Notes: generated by a model from the letters alone, not told the origin. A DNA stretch of 64,000 nucleotides from Heloderma charlesbogerti (GCA_026122225.1 JANEZZ010002882.1:1922001-1986000), one strand, 5' to 3'. Counted from the first letter of the stretch, positions 53,214 to 64,000 are shown. Program-made: numbers and translations.

Positions 53214-53349
53214 GGAGCAACCCTATACATGTACAGTCAGAAAAACGGTCCTACAACTTCCAGCATTCCCCAGCCAGCATGGCCACCTGGAGAATGCTGG
53301 GAACTGAAGGATTTTTTTTCCTGTCTAAACATGCATAGGATTGCATCCT
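53214..53349. repeat. Palindromic MITE, second copy of the 6112-6228 family
   Basis: gagcaaccctatacatgtac ... aaaacggtcctacaacttcc-agcattccccagccagc / ggagaatgctgggaactgaa-ggattttttttcctg ... acatgcataggattgcatcc. Longer centre than the copy at 6112. Confidence 0.75.
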
Positions 53350-54423
53350 AAATTTCATTTGCTATCAGAAGAGCCATAAGGAAAACCTCCAAGCAGCCAA
53401 TGGATTCCACCCATATTTTGGCCCGTAAAGGGGGGGAAACACGCTTAGTGCACTACCCTCTGACAACTAGATTTCAACTGAATACAGCTTTCTTTTGATC
53501 GATTGTAGGTTTGCCTGTATATTTGGAAAATTAACAAATCTCTGTGTGGTGGGCTGCAGGGGGTGGGGGAGGAGGAGAGGACCGGGAAGTCCCATTCCGA
53601 AAGCAGCAGCCATCTGTGTGTGGTAGCCTGTTTCTGGATCCAGCTCGTATTCTGTCTCTTTGTCCTTAACTGATTTTTTCTGGTAAGAAAAAGAAGAAAA
53701 AAGTCAGAAGAAGTGTGGAGAAAACATGGGAGGGTAACAAATGGAAGACAAGTTGTCTGCCCCCCCCCTTGATAAAATTCTGTGTTTGAAGCAGGGCAAT
53801 TGCATAATAGAAGCCTAATTTCAAAGCACCCATCATCTGCTTGGCTCTTTTATTTTAAATGAGGCATCTGGTGCCAATGGGAGATCCCCCTCAAAGCCAA
53901 TCCCAGCTTCAGAAGAGGGAATTTCTTGAGACAGCAGCAGAGGAGGAAAGGGTTACGTTCACCATGCTTGCTCTGATCCCATTAATAATCGACCCCAGCA
54001 GGTGCAGACTGACCTGCCATCGTCTGACTGGGTAGGTTTAGGGCAGCTCCCTATTTTCCCTTCCTGATAATTTGCGCCAGCCAGGGGGGAAATTCCGCAG
54101 CACAAGCTCCATGGAAGTGAACGGTGGCCATGCAAGACCTGGTGCAATTTGGGGGGATTTTCCAAAAGGATAGAGGGGATAAGCCAAGGAGGAGGATGGA
54201 ACAACAGCAGCCATGGGTCAGCCTCCCAAAAGAGATGGAAAACCCCCAGCTGTGTGCGGACACAGGATGTGACTCTAATATTAGAAGCCTGGAAGAAGCT
54301 GAAAATTCAGCACAAAGAACACTCAGCGTCCAAAGGGAGCAAAACATAATGCTGTGGCCTGGGCATTGTGCCAGATAAAAGGAGACCAGCATGAAGAGGA
54401 GTGTGAGAACGGAGATGTTTCAG
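53350..54423. other. No gene recognised
   Basis: Frames around 53959-54392 on both strands lack domains. A poly-C run at 53759. Confidence 0.4.
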
Positions 54424-54746
54424 CAGTGCCGGCTCCTGGAGGGCGCTTCGGGAAGACACCCTTCACGGGCCCCCTCCTCGGGGAGCCTCCCTTCTCCCTG
54501 CCATTGTCGCCAGCTGTTCTTGCTCCCCCCCCCCTGCCATCGTGTGCTTGCTTGACAGGCAGAGGGCCAGGGTGCAAGGAGGCAGCGCATCTTCTCCTCC
54601 GCTCCTCGCCATCACCTCCGTTGTCTGGGCCGGAGCAAGTTGCAGTGGCGAGGAGGAGCAAGGCTGGGGGCTCTTTTCAGCAGGCCCCTGCTGGGGTGTG
54701 GGCCCTTGGCAGGGGCCCCACCCTGCCTACCCCTGACGCCGGCCTG
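54424..54746 (-). mobile_element. GC-rich hAT-like element, copy 3 (inverted)
   Basis: cagtgccggctcctggaggg at the left; ccctgacgccggcctg at the right. Flanks tgtttcag and catttaag match at 5 of 8, a weak duplication. Contains the complement of the blocks in copy 2 (cccctgctggggtgtgggcc, ctccgttgtctgggccgg). Confidence 0.65.
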
Positions 54747-54866
54747 CATTTAAGTCTAATTGCCCTGTGCATTGATGCTTAACAGGCTCTCTGAGTTTCA
54801 TGGAAAGGAACTCCCACCACTTAAATGCTGGTTGCTGGTTGTCATAACTGAGGGCCAAACTACCTC

Positions 54867-54909
54867 AGAATCATAGAATCATAGAATCTATGATTCTATG
54901 ATTCTATAC
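54867..54909. repeat. Head-to-head CR1-type terminal octamers
   Basis: cagaatcatagaatcataga is followed directly by atctatgattctatgattc, a palindrome of the ATTCTATG octamer that terminates CR1 elements. No CR1 body is visible on either side. Confidence 0.65.
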
Positions 54910-55629
54910 CTATTACTTTAAGCTTTTCCGCCCCAGCAGTGATATTGGTGTACAGCCCCCACCCCCTGTGGTAATTAGCATTCCCTGATGCTAACGGCTG
55001 TATGGGGTGTGTGATTTTCATAGACATCCCTGCTAGAGGAGGAAGGTGTCAGCCTCTGCGATCCTGAGGACAATTGGGCTCCCCTGTGTTGGCATTTCAT
55101 TCTTTAAAATCTGTGATGTAATTAATGTAACATGTCACTAGGCCCTTATGCTTCTGCATTTCCCAAGTCTTCAAAGAGGACAGCAGGAGATGTGGTATAT
55201 CACCCACGCACCTTCTTTTTAAATGTGGAAGCCGGAGCCTGGAGCATCGTAGCTTCGGATCATCACAGCTGGCGCACACTCGTGCCACCGCGGATAATCC
55301 AGACTGCTGGGGCACACAAGTGTGCAACAGGAAACAAGTCGCTTTAATCATTAAATGGTTGTATGAGCTGAAATTGCCCATCCATGCAGTGACCTGTCTG
55401 CAGTGTCTCTGCAAGATTTGCTGCTCTGTCTGGCTCTCCTTAAAAAGGGTAGTGGTGGTGGGGGGAAGAACTTAATTTTGCTGCATCTTTGCAGCAGAAG
55501 TGACTGGATCGTTCACTCACTCCTGGTGCATGTACACAGCAGAATTACCTGTCCTCAGAGGAGCCTATCCATTGCCTCTCTGAATGAGTCACAGTTGCAG
55601 TGTTCTACCTTCCACTCATGGGGGGCGGG
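54910..55629. other. No gene recognised
   Basis: No feature supported. Confidence 0.4.
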
Positions 55630-55690
55630 CGGAGTGACTTGCTTAACATCACAGAGCAATTCGAGCTGAGGTGAGTTTGGAACCAAGGAT
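55630..55690 (-). repeat. MIR core fragment
   Basis: gagtgacttgcttaacatca-cagagcaattcgagctgagg-tgagtttggaacc matches the complement of the MIR core and B-box region (gacttgcccaaggtcacaca..., gaacc). Confidence 0.6.
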
Positions 55691-56524
55691 GCTCCTTGGA
55701 GATGCTTTTTTTCCCCTGGGCCTCTGCCGGGCAGCATCATACCAGGCCTTTTCAGTTGGCCAGATCGAGGCAGGGGGGCTGTCCGTGGGACTTGCCTTTT
55801 CAGTCAGGCAGCCAGCCACTTTCTGCAGCTTCTCTCTTTGCTTCCTGTCTCCCCCTCCAGCACAACAGATTTTGCTGGAACAGGATACATTGCCAGAAGT
55901 GGCAATAAAATATGGTGACGAGGCTGTAAGGGATGTAGCTACTAGAAAGGAATGCAAACGTCATGATCCAGGCTCCCAGAGGAGAATGGAGGGGGAAAAG
56001 GAGAGAGAAAGAAACAAAGAAAAAGGAAATCTCCTCCCTTTTATTGGAAATAGAAAAATGACAGCCAATTTGCATCACTGGCACTCTTAAATTAGCACAT
56101 TTCAAAAAGTACCAACAGCTAACAAAATTAGAAGGGAAAGACTTTCCTGATTACTAGGTTGGACAAAAGACAAGAACAGCAAAACACCATCCCCACTACC
56201 CCAGTGACTCTTCGGTACGTTCATGTCCTCGATATCTTTTCAGAAACAGGGTAGCTGACCCTTTAAAAGCCCGTTGGCATCCCTCTTGCAGATGGAAAGC
56301 AGAACACTCAAAATGCAGGCCTCAGCTGCAGCTCTGGAATGCGTTTGTGAGGCAATCCTGATTCCGCAATCAGACAAGGGACTCCGGAGCAAAATAGCCA
56401 AATATGGAACTGCACTGGAGTTCCTACCGCAGGCCCACAAGGATCTGGGCCTCCAAAGGAGCTGCTTCCCCCGCCCTGCGGCCACTGAACAGATGACAGC
56501 CGTGCAGGTCAGCCCTCTGTATTT
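55691..56524. other. No gene recognised
   Basis: A 139-codon plus frame at 55671-56090 lacks domains; a GAGAAAG-rich run at 55990-56030. Confidence 0.4.
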
Positions 56525-56551
56525 ACAGACAGACAGACAGACAGACAGACA
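56525..56551. repeat. (AGAC)n microsatellite
   Basis: About 6.5 perfect ACAG units; gives the SVCLSVCLS peptide on the minus strand. Confidence 0.95.
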
Positions 56552-57364
56552 AATGGGACCGATTCGTACTCTGGTGGCGGAGGGGCTGCTCAGATGCTCG
56601 ACCGGCATCAACCGCTACTTTGTCCAGGCTTTTGCAGGCTGCAGGCACTGCTGAGACCGTCCCCCAAATCAGAAGCAGCCAGGGTTTCACAGCACCCGAG
56701 GTGGCCTTGTTATTATACGGCAAAGTGAGACAACAGCCTCGGAAAGCAGAATTTGGGCATCCCCTGCTCCTTGGGCACAGACACCCAAGCACAGAAATCT
56801 TCTTGTTCATTTTTATCCTGCTCCTTGGCCCCAAACAGGCTACCAGAGTTGCTTACAATCAGTTAAAGAAGATGGTTCCTGCCCCTGCAAGCTTACGATC
56901 TAAAAAGGCACAACATGCAAGGAAGAACGGATGGGAAGGGAAGAGGAAAACATTACGTCGTCTTTCGGCAAGGCTGCTGGAGTGGCCCTGCTGGAAGATG
57001 AGACTAGAAACCGGCCCATTTTGCGTCCCCTCTCCTCTCCCTCTGTCACAGCTTGCTGGAATGGCAGCAGGTGGAGACAGCAACCCGTGGATGCCGAGAC
57101 GTTTTCCTCCCTCTCTTCCAGGGTCATGGCATGAAGCCGATTTGGCCGGAGGGTCGAGGCAGGCAAGAGAGGGGAAAAGGCTTCTTTACGCACTATGCCT
57201 TGCTGAGGCATGGTGCTCCCTGCCGCTAAGTACAGTGACGGCCCCTGCCCCTGTGGCTTGAAAAGGGGATGAGACAGATCCAGCAATGGCTAGCCATGAT
57301 CGGGGTTAAGTGGAACCTCCACATGCAGGCGCATTCTAGCTCTAAATGCCAGATACAAGGAGGG
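56552..57364. other. No gene recognised
   Basis: A 213-codon plus frame (56620-57261) has no domain and overlaps a 128-codon minus frame. The stretch 56840-56960 (gagttgcttacaatcagtta ... gcaagcttacgatctaaa) looks like an old repeat shared loosely with 49379 and 59985. Confidence 0.4.
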
Positions 57365-57483
57365 AGGGGCTGTTGGATTTAGGCCCTGCTTGGAAGGCAC
57401 CTGGTTGGCCACTGTGGGGCGCAGGATGCTTGAACTGATGGACTCCCTTTGGCCTGATGCAGGAGGCTTGTCTGGTATTCTTG
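57365..57483 (+). mobile_element. CR1-like LINE 3' end, diverged
   Basis: cacctggttggccactgtgg-ggcgcaggatgcttgaactg-atggactccctttggcctga-tgcaggaggcttg. Same 3' UTR order as at 3768, more diverged. Confidence 0.6.
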
Positions 57484-57739
57484 CAAATAAGCACTTTCGT
57501 CTGTAAAATGCAAAGACGGCCGAGCCCAGGCCTTCCCGGCCCACTGCTCCCTTGTGCTCCAGAAGCAGCAGTGGCGATCTAGGCATGCCCGCAGCCCTCG
57601 CCGTGGCACGGGCGCATTCTGCGCTCTGATATCCGTGCTGCGCATGACGCAAAGCATCCGCCCCTCCAAGGCAGGTGGGGGGCGGAAGGCGGCCGGTGCC
57701 TGCTTCCAACACGTGAAGCAGCCCGTTCCACCAGGGCAG

Positions 57740-57797
57740 GGCTGGGAAACCTGCGGCCCTCCAGATGTGTTGCCCTACAGCTCCCGTCAGCCCTAGG
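57740..57797. repeat. Half copy of TA-type palindromic MITE
   Basis: gcagggctgggaaacctgcg-gccctccagatgtgttgccc-tacagctcccgtcagccc: left arm only; cut by the hAT-like element that starts at 57801. Confidence 0.65.
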
Positions 57798-57800
57798 TAG

Positions 57801-58153
57801 CAGTGTCGGCTCCAGGTTTTGGGGGCCCTTGGCCAAGACACCCCCAATGGCTCCCTCCCGCAGCAACTCCCCCTTCTCACCGCCATGGTCACCAGCTGCT
57901 GCTGCTCCTCCCCTCCTCGCAGCTGCCGCTTGCTTGCTAGACAGGCAGGCCGGGCGCCAGGGAGCAAGCGGGCTGCAGCCTCACCTGCGCCTCCCCCCCC
58001 CCCCGTTGCCTGGGCCGGAGCGAGAGGCAGGCGGACAAACAGGCGGCCGGGGGAAGAGGGGGAGCCACTCCAGGGGGCTCTTGCCAGGGGGCCCCTGCTG
58101 GGTGTGGGCCCTCGCCAGGCGCCCAACCTGGTCCACCCTCGATGCTGGCCCTG
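57801..58153 (-). mobile_element. GC-rich hAT-like element, copy 4 (inverted)
   Basis: Left cagtgtcggctccagg, right cgatgctggccctg. Flanks ctaggtag (57793-57800) and ctagccag (58154-58161) match at 6 of 8. It cuts the preceding palindrome, so it is younger than that. The 278-codon minus frame at 57290-58126, the second longest in the window, runs through this element and upstream repeat sequence and is not a gene. Confidence 0.7.
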
Positions 58154-58161
58154 CTAGCCAG

Positions 58162-58625
58162 CACAGCAAGCAGCGAGAGACGATGGGAGTTGCAGTGCAA
58201 AAGATCAGGAGGGCCATAAGCTGCCCATCCCTCGCGTCAGGGAGAATTGGAGCCTATTGCTATTTTTTTTTTTTAAGAAATAGCTTTTTACGTCCTATGC
58301 AACTGGTCAGATAAACGCTGGGTGTGTGCTGTAGCGTGGCGCTGGCTTCCGTGAAGCGGCCACTTAACTGGCATCAGCTGCAGTCAGTCCAGAGATTTTG
58401 CAAAGCAGTTGCGAGAGCTGTAAGGGGAGGGCAGTGGTTCTGCTGCAGCTGGGCTGGATGCAGTGCCATTTAGACACCAATCCCACAAGCGCGGCTAGCT
58501 CAGGAGGTCGGGAATGCAGCACCCTCCATCTCCCGGACAATCTCTGCTCCTCACTGCCGCCTAGGAGGAGGCTTGTCTCTTCCAAAGCCACCTCACTGGG
58601 GGGAAAACACCCCTGCCACTTCCTA
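58162..58625. other. No gene recognised; palindrome relic 58180-58232
   Basis: gagacgatgggagttgcagt-gcaaaagatcaggagggcca is a decayed right arm of the TA-type palindrome, probably the other half of 57740-57797 split by the hAT-like insertion. No other feature. Confidence 0.5.
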
Positions 58626-58773
58626 GAGCAGCTTTCCCCAACTGGGCGCCCTCCAGATATATTGCACAACAACTCCCATCACCCCCAGCCAGCCAATGGC
58701 CACACTGCCTGGGGGTGATGGGAGTTGTACTCCAACACATCTGGAGGGTGCCCTGTTGTGGGAGGCTGTCCTA
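58626..58773. repeat. TA-flanked palindromic MITE, complete
   Basis: Arms gggcgccctccagatatatt and caacacatctggagggtgcc with actcccatcacccccagcca / tgcctgggggtgatgggagt inside. Outer borders read TAGAGCAGC and, on the other strand, TAGGACAGCC, supporting TA duplication. Confidence 0.85.
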
Positions 58774-59744
58774 AAGCATTGGGTTGTGGACCCTGGACTG
58801 CCATCACAGAGCCCTCGCTGAGCCCTCACTGCAACCGTCCCTCATCTTCAGCTGGGCTTGCATTTTCCTGGTTCATTTCCTTGAACTGGATCCAGGGGTT
58901 GTTGGTTCTCTCACACCTGGCGGTAACAAAGTACAACAGATGCTTGCTTCCTGCAGGTGCGATCGGTAACCAGAACTGGACAATCTGGGCCCAAATTGTA
59001 AATATTAAGAGTGGGAAGGGAAACAAAAGGACTCCAAACCGAACAGCCATTGGTACACAGCCCAGCACAATCTCTGAAAACCCCCATTGAGCTTTAAGGG
59101 TGGGAACACTGAACACGAACAATGACACACACAAATGGAGAGCGCACAGCACCACAAACTGAGGTTCAGAGCCTAGACCTGCAGATGCTAAGGGACATTT
59201 AAGGAATGCCACCCCCTCAGTGAAGCACAGAAAATACCAAACATTTTCTGAATTCCTGCATCCTTTGAGGAACCAGCCAGTAATGAATTGTTTTTTTTGT
59301 TGAACTGTTCAGCTGCTGAGATACTAAGGAAAGTATGTGTGGAATTCACCATTTACTCCTGTTTCATCACCCAAGGTGGCTTAAAAGAAAAACAAACTAG
59401 ATCACTTTTCCTTTTTGCACAAATTAGATCAGAAAGGTTCTGCAGCAGAAGCTCCGGTCAGTTTTTAAGCCCTATTCCCCCTTTCTTTGCAACACTAACA
59501 TTTCTATCCCTCCGCCCCCGCACCCCTTGGATTGTCAGCACTCCCGGCCTGTACGATTTGTGATAACCCAATAGGGAGAAAAATGCCCTCTGCACATGCT
59601 CTCAGACATCTGCAAACAGCCCCAGCCCTGACACACAACATTGGCTTCTGGTGCACGTAACAAGGCTTGTTGGCTGGGGCTGAAATTAAGCACGAAAATG
59701 GCCTCTTTGATAGCTCTAACTGCAAAAACCACAATTGGGCTAGA
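58774..59744. other. No gene recognised
   Basis: A 128-codon minus frame at 58826-59212 has no domain. Nothing supported. Confidence 0.4.
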
Positions 59745-59809
59745 AAGCTGGGGATGATGGGACTTACAGTACAACACATCTGGTGGACACCAGGTTGGGG
59801 AAGGCTGGC

Positions 59810-59811
<2 letters not shown>
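59745..59811 (+). repeat. Half copy of TA-type palindromic MITE
   Basis: gctggggatgatgggactta-cagtacaacacatctggtgg-acaccaggttggggaaggct: right arm only. Confidence 0.75.

Positions 59812-59849
<38 letters not shown>
59812..59849. repeat. (CA)n microsatellite
   Basis: About 19 CA units, directly between two truncated transposon halves. Confidence 0.95.
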
Positions 59850-59850
<1 letters not shown>

Positions 59851-59851
<1 letters not shown>

Positions 59852-59932
59852 TGGAGAGCTCCTTTAGAGTTCTGACTGAAACCTGGGGCGGATTCACCGC
59901 CCCACTGACATCGGAGCCACCAGCCTCCACTG
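59851..59932 (-). mobile_element. Half copy of the CAGTGGAGGCTGGTGG hAT MITE
   Basis: agctcctttagagttctgac-tgaaacctggggcggattca-ccgccccactgacatcggag-ccaccagcctccactg. Right half only; the left half is lost at the (CA)n array. Confidence 0.75.
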
Positions 59933-60090
59933 CACCATTGGTCTGACGGCACTTTCTGGAGGACAAGAGGACCAGTCTCTGCCCCGTGGAGCTTGCAGTC
60001 TAAAATGCAGCGGAGGAAAGGTGGAGAAAGATGTGGAGTGAGTCAGGAGAGGATATGCAGTTGTTTCAGTTACATGTGCTTAAACTACAT

Positions 60091-60184
60091 TGTCCTTCCC
60101 CAACCCTCCAGATCGGCTAGCTGGGATATGACGGGACTTATAGTCCCAACACATCTTGAGGGCACCAGGTTGCGTAAGGCTGGT
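60091..60184. repeat. TA-type palindromic MITE, shortened left arm
   Basis: tccttccccaaccctccaga and cccaacacatcttgagggca-ccaggttgcgtaaggctgg. Confidence 0.7.
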
Positions 60185-60737
60185 GTGGACTTTCTTTCCC
60201 TTCCTTTACCCAGGCTCAGTTTCTGGAGCTCCAGCCTTGTCTCACACCTCGGTGTTCTGGCTCTGGCTCTAAAACCCAGATCCAAAGCCTGCTAGACTCC
60301 CGGAGCATTTGTCCATGGTCGATTTCTTGAGACTTCTGCACATCTGCCCGCCTCTCTGCAGCTGTGCCATTTTACTGCCAAATCCTGGAGGAGAAACCCA
60401 ACCCTCATATTTCATCATATACTCCCAAGAACGTTAATGAGTAGGTTGTAGTTCTACCACAGTTTGCTTTGGCTTTCTTTCTTCGCTGAGAATCGAAACC
60501 ATATTATTGTAAGCCACTTCCTGCCATCTACTTTTTGTAATACCATTTAATAAAGCAAAAACAGGAGTCTGATGAAAAGATTAAAGCAAGGCTTTGCTGG
60601 GATGGCTGATCTTCTGTGCTCAAACATCTAATCATCCTTAGCTTTCCCACAGCAGTTTTGAGTACTCAAAATACAGACGGAGTACAACATTACACAGGTT
60701 ACTCAGAGTGAGGGAAGAATGAGGACCCCTGCTTGTG
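60185..60737. other. No gene recognised
   Basis: No feature supported. Confidence 0.4.
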
Positions 60738-61115
60738 CTGTTGAGAGCAGAGGCAGACGGTCCTTCTCTGGCAGCCCCCACCTTGATTCTGGTACCACCC
60801 CCACCCCTCCACTGCCTACACCATTCCCCACCGCAAGAACAAGAGACAGGGCCTTCTCAGTGGTGGCACCCTGTCTGTGGAACGTCCCCCAGAAGGAGTC
60901 TTACCTGATGCCTACATTGTTAACTTTTCAGCACCTGCTGAAAACTTTTCTTTCCTCTCAGGCATTTTAGAGACTTTGTTTTTAGATTTTTAGGGTTGTT
61001 CATATTCCTGTAATGTTTGTTATTTTGGAGTGTTTCTTATTCTTTTAAGCATTTATAATACATCCAGAGAACACTTGCTATTGGGAGGATTAAAAATATA
61101 ATAAATAAACAGCTA
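60738..61115 (+). mobile_element. L2-type LINE 3' end
   Basis: Encodes ARTRDRAFSVVAPCLWNVPQ and LTFQHLLKTFLSSQAF, the L2 C-terminal motifs (RAFSVVAPxLWN, LLKTxLFxxAF), then a T-rich 3' UTR and an aaaaatataataaataaac tail. The 83-codon frame is an inactive remnant. Confidence 0.85.
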
Positions 61116-64000
61116 AACAAACCTGGGGAAGGAGGTTGGGGTAACTCCCAGGACAGGGCTCCAGCGAAGATGCGTGGGTCCTGCTGGGCTGCCCCCCACC
61201 GCTCCCAGCACCAAATGGCGCAGGGAGCCTCTTTTTCCACCAGGAAATCACAGACCCCGTGATTTCTTGGTATGAAATGTTGTTAGCTGACCTGAGTATT
61301 TCTTTTCTGATAGAGAGGTGGGATGTAAGTATTTTAAATGAATAGATCGATATCCTGAAACAGACAGGAGTTGCCAGGGGGGTCATGAGAACGCAGGCAT
61401 GCGACTAAGGAAAGAACCTGTTCCTTCAAAAGTTTTATTTCTGGTAAATACAAAACAGTTCTGTGGGCCAGTTAAACAGCATACATACAGTGTAACATCA
61501 AGACGGAGCACGGTCCCTTCACTCTTTGCCTTGTGAGCGTCATGTTTTACAAGGTCATGGATGCGAAGTTGCCCCTCTGCGGGGCAGAATGCCACAAAAG
61601 AGTCTCTCTTTCATTGCGACGTTTTCTGGCTATTACCACGGTTCAGAGTTTGACAATGTCTGTAGTGGTTTTATTCAAGGACAGAAACAAGGCAAACAAG
61701 CAAAGCCCTCAATTCTGATGTTTTACAGATGAGAAATGTGGCACCCTACCAATGGGATTGGGAAGCTGGATTTGGGCAAAAACGCCACCCTTGCGCTGAA
61801 AAAAGCAAGATAGGGCATGTGGAAAGCAAAAGGAAAATGTCATTTTGGTTGCTAAAGATGCATTATCACTCTCTTCAGGGAGGAAGCCCCAAAGCATGGA
61901 GGGTGGGATTTTAATGCATGAGAACAGCCATGCGGGGGTGGTGGTGGGGGTGTCTGGGAAGTAAAAGGGCATCTGGGTGGCTTTTGTGCCCCCTCCCTCT
62001 GTGAGAAAGCTTCAGAGTCCATTTGACTTTCTTGTTTAAAAAGCCCAAGCATTTTAAACTCTGCATCAACGTTGCCTCTTCTCTTCATGGCTGGCCCGAG
62101 CCATTTCAGAAAACCCAAACCGCCCCTGCATATTTGTCAACGTGGGGCACAATCCGTTGGGAGGTTCCCTTGCACAAGCTTCGTTGAAGGGGAGCTGTGC
62201 CTGTTCATTACAATGAGGCCTGTGCAGGAGCGCGTCACAACAGATCGTGCCTTGTGTTAAAGACTGCACCAGGGTGGTGGTGGTGGGATTTAGCTTTTCC
62301 ACCCCCAGGCTCCCAAAATTTGGTGCGAGCAATGCTCATTTTCACAAACACCTCTTTATCGCACAAGCTGAAGTTGAGATAAAAACTGAGCACTGCATTT
62401 TGGGTGGTTGCATCTAAGAATTGCCATACAGGGGATCAATGGACTAAAACTAAAAACTAACAAATAAGAGTTTCCTGAAGAGTCATATTTGTAATGAGTC
62501 AACCAAAGCCAATTCTTCCAACATTTACCCTTCTAGATCAAGATGGCCATGGCTTATATGGGGCAGCTCACTGCAGGATAACAGAACCAACCCAGTTACA
62601 AAGAAATCCTGCCTTCCACCAAGTATGGTGGGATTTCTCATCTGCACAGTAGCCAGCAAGCATGTGGGGGAGAATCCCAGGCAGGGCTGTGTGTAGCTCA
62701 CAATTTTGTGGCAGCACAAGAAAGCTGCAGAGTGCAACGGTGGCGGGTGCTGGCACCCTGAGAACCTCAGCTGTTGTTCATTAAATATGCAAGTTTCTAG
62801 CCCTTATTGTCCATGAAGATATGCTTGAAAGTGTGCGGACCATGCCTGCCAGAAGCCGGAGAAATGGCTGGATAAGCTTCTCAGTGGCTGGGAGTGTGGC
62901 TTTGGAGCTTCACCAAGTTTCTGGCCCTTTCCCACGAGTAGGAGAAGCAGAATAAATTCTGGAGAACAGTCAACATTGCAGAATGAATGATGCAAACTCG
63001 AGTCATGTTACAGAAAAAGCATGCCATTTGCAGAATTCATGCATGAAGGCACCATATTTCAAACATTTTAGAAGACACTGGCCAGGATACAGCCTTCAGA
63101 GGCGAAGCAGATGCAAACTCCCCCATTAGAAAGATTTTGACTCTGCCAGCACGCCAAAAGTTTTGTTGATAGTTTCTTTATTATTCCAGGGATCCCCGCT
63201 TCGACCGACTCTGAATTCCTTCAGCGTCAGAGATGGGACAAAGACTTCAAAACATTTGTGGGTGCACTGGCATTTATTTCCTATTGAAAGGCTAAGATTT
63301 GTAAGTTACCTTAGAAGCTGACAAAACCTCAAATTGTATGTGTTTCATGCAAGGAAGCTTAAATGCTGTACCAGAAACAACAGCCTGGCCTTACAGCAGT
63401 GGTTGGCAATTACAACCCCGCCTTGGCTTGGGGCTAGGCTGCAGTTTTGGGCAGGGACAAGCCATGCCCTCTTTTGAACTCCCCGCTCAACCCACAGCCC
63501 CATCAACTTCCTGCCTCTCAGCCCCTTAGTCAGTCCTTGGAGAACAATAACTGAAACATGAGCCCAGTTCATGCAGAACAGCAGATGAGGCGATAAAAAC
63601 TCTCTCCCAGTTAAACAGCACTTGGGGAGAATCACATACAGGAGAGAAACAAAAATAAAATAACCACATGCCTCCTGGCGCTTTGAAAACCCATTTGGTA
63701 GGGGGAAGATTTCTAGCCTGGAGTTCCCTCTGCTCTGCTAGGTGCCTCTAGGCTGAACCAGGCAATGCAACCCTTTTTCTTTGGGGCCAAAGAAAGAGTC
63801 TGAGAAGATCACATCTGCCAAGAGATGCTGTACGAGATTTATTCTGCATCCATACACTAATATTTTGGCAAGAAAGGTAACTGAGACAAGGTGCCTGTAA
63901 CATGACTGGCTCAGTGTGAAGTATGTAACTGGGGAGCGGGGAGGTTTAAGATAAATTCACGAAATTAAGGATGACTTGGGAAAGTAAATTATTTCCCAGC
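61116..64000. other. No gene recognised to the window end
   Basis: ggtgggatgtaagtatttta-aatgaatag at 61318 looks like an L2/MIR tail. Short frames (up to 98 codons) on both strands without domains. (GGT)n-like run at 61934-61950 and (GGTGGT) at 62272-62284. I see no exon, RNA gene or named repeat in the rest. Confidence 0.35.

Noticed and set aside
56620..57261. 213-codon plus frame
   Set aside because: No domain; overlaps an open minus frame of 128 codons.
57290..58126. 278-codon minus frame
   Set aside because: Passes through the GC-rich hAT-like element; openness is due to composition.

Overview
The window looks like non-genic (intergenic or intronic) DNA of a squamate reptile, a lizard or snake. 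The case rests on the repeats. There is a BovB (RTE-clade) LINE copy with a nearly readable reverse transcriptase, together with CR1, L2, L1/Tx1-type and a second RTE-type LINE. There are tRNA-headed SINEs of two kinds, a 5S rRNA-headed SINE, many hAT-type non-autonomous DNA transposons and long microsatellites. I could not assign species. I found no convincing host protein-coding exon, tRNA, rRNA, miRNA or snRNA gene; the longer open frames are either retroelement reverse transcriptase or chance frames through repeats.

Layout. 0-13 kb: a 5S-derived SINE, a composite hAT element, L2 tails, MIR-like SINEs and fold-back elements. 13-20 kb: a decayed L1-type ORF2, then a hAT element with a perfect 8-bp target duplication into which an LTR retrotransposon inserted and later reduced to a solo LTR; a second solo LTR of the same family lies 4 kb away in the opposite orientation. 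20-30 kb: two diverged copies of a ~385-bp unknown repeat, a short RTE insertion with a perfect 12-bp target duplication, and a CpG-richer stretch near 29 kb. 30-42 kb is LINE-dominated: several CR1-like 3' ends, the BovB insertion (35012-36291), a CR1 copy on the minus strand (38671-39735) and an L2 copy with a 213-codon frame (40377-41165). 42-50 kb: MIR and L2 remnants, including an L2 copy split by a hAT MITE, and one strong CTCF-consensus match. 50-60 kb: more hAT elements with intact target duplications, a three-unit ~175-bp tandem array, and inverted copies of a GC-rich hAT-like family. 60-64 kb: one L2 3' end and otherwise unassigned sequence.

The elements work together only as layers. 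Nested insertions and target-site duplications give a relative order of events, for example CR1-like before BovB near 35 kb, hAT before LTR near 15 kb, and L2 before hAT MITE near 49 kb. The least expected observation is that both solo LTRs carry the same 104-codon frame opening at the first bases of the LTR and closing at the equivalent stop, as expected if an internal gene of the parent retrotransposon ran into its LTR.

All family names are my recognition of sequence and protein motifs, not database hits. Element borders are approximate unless a target-site duplication is stated.
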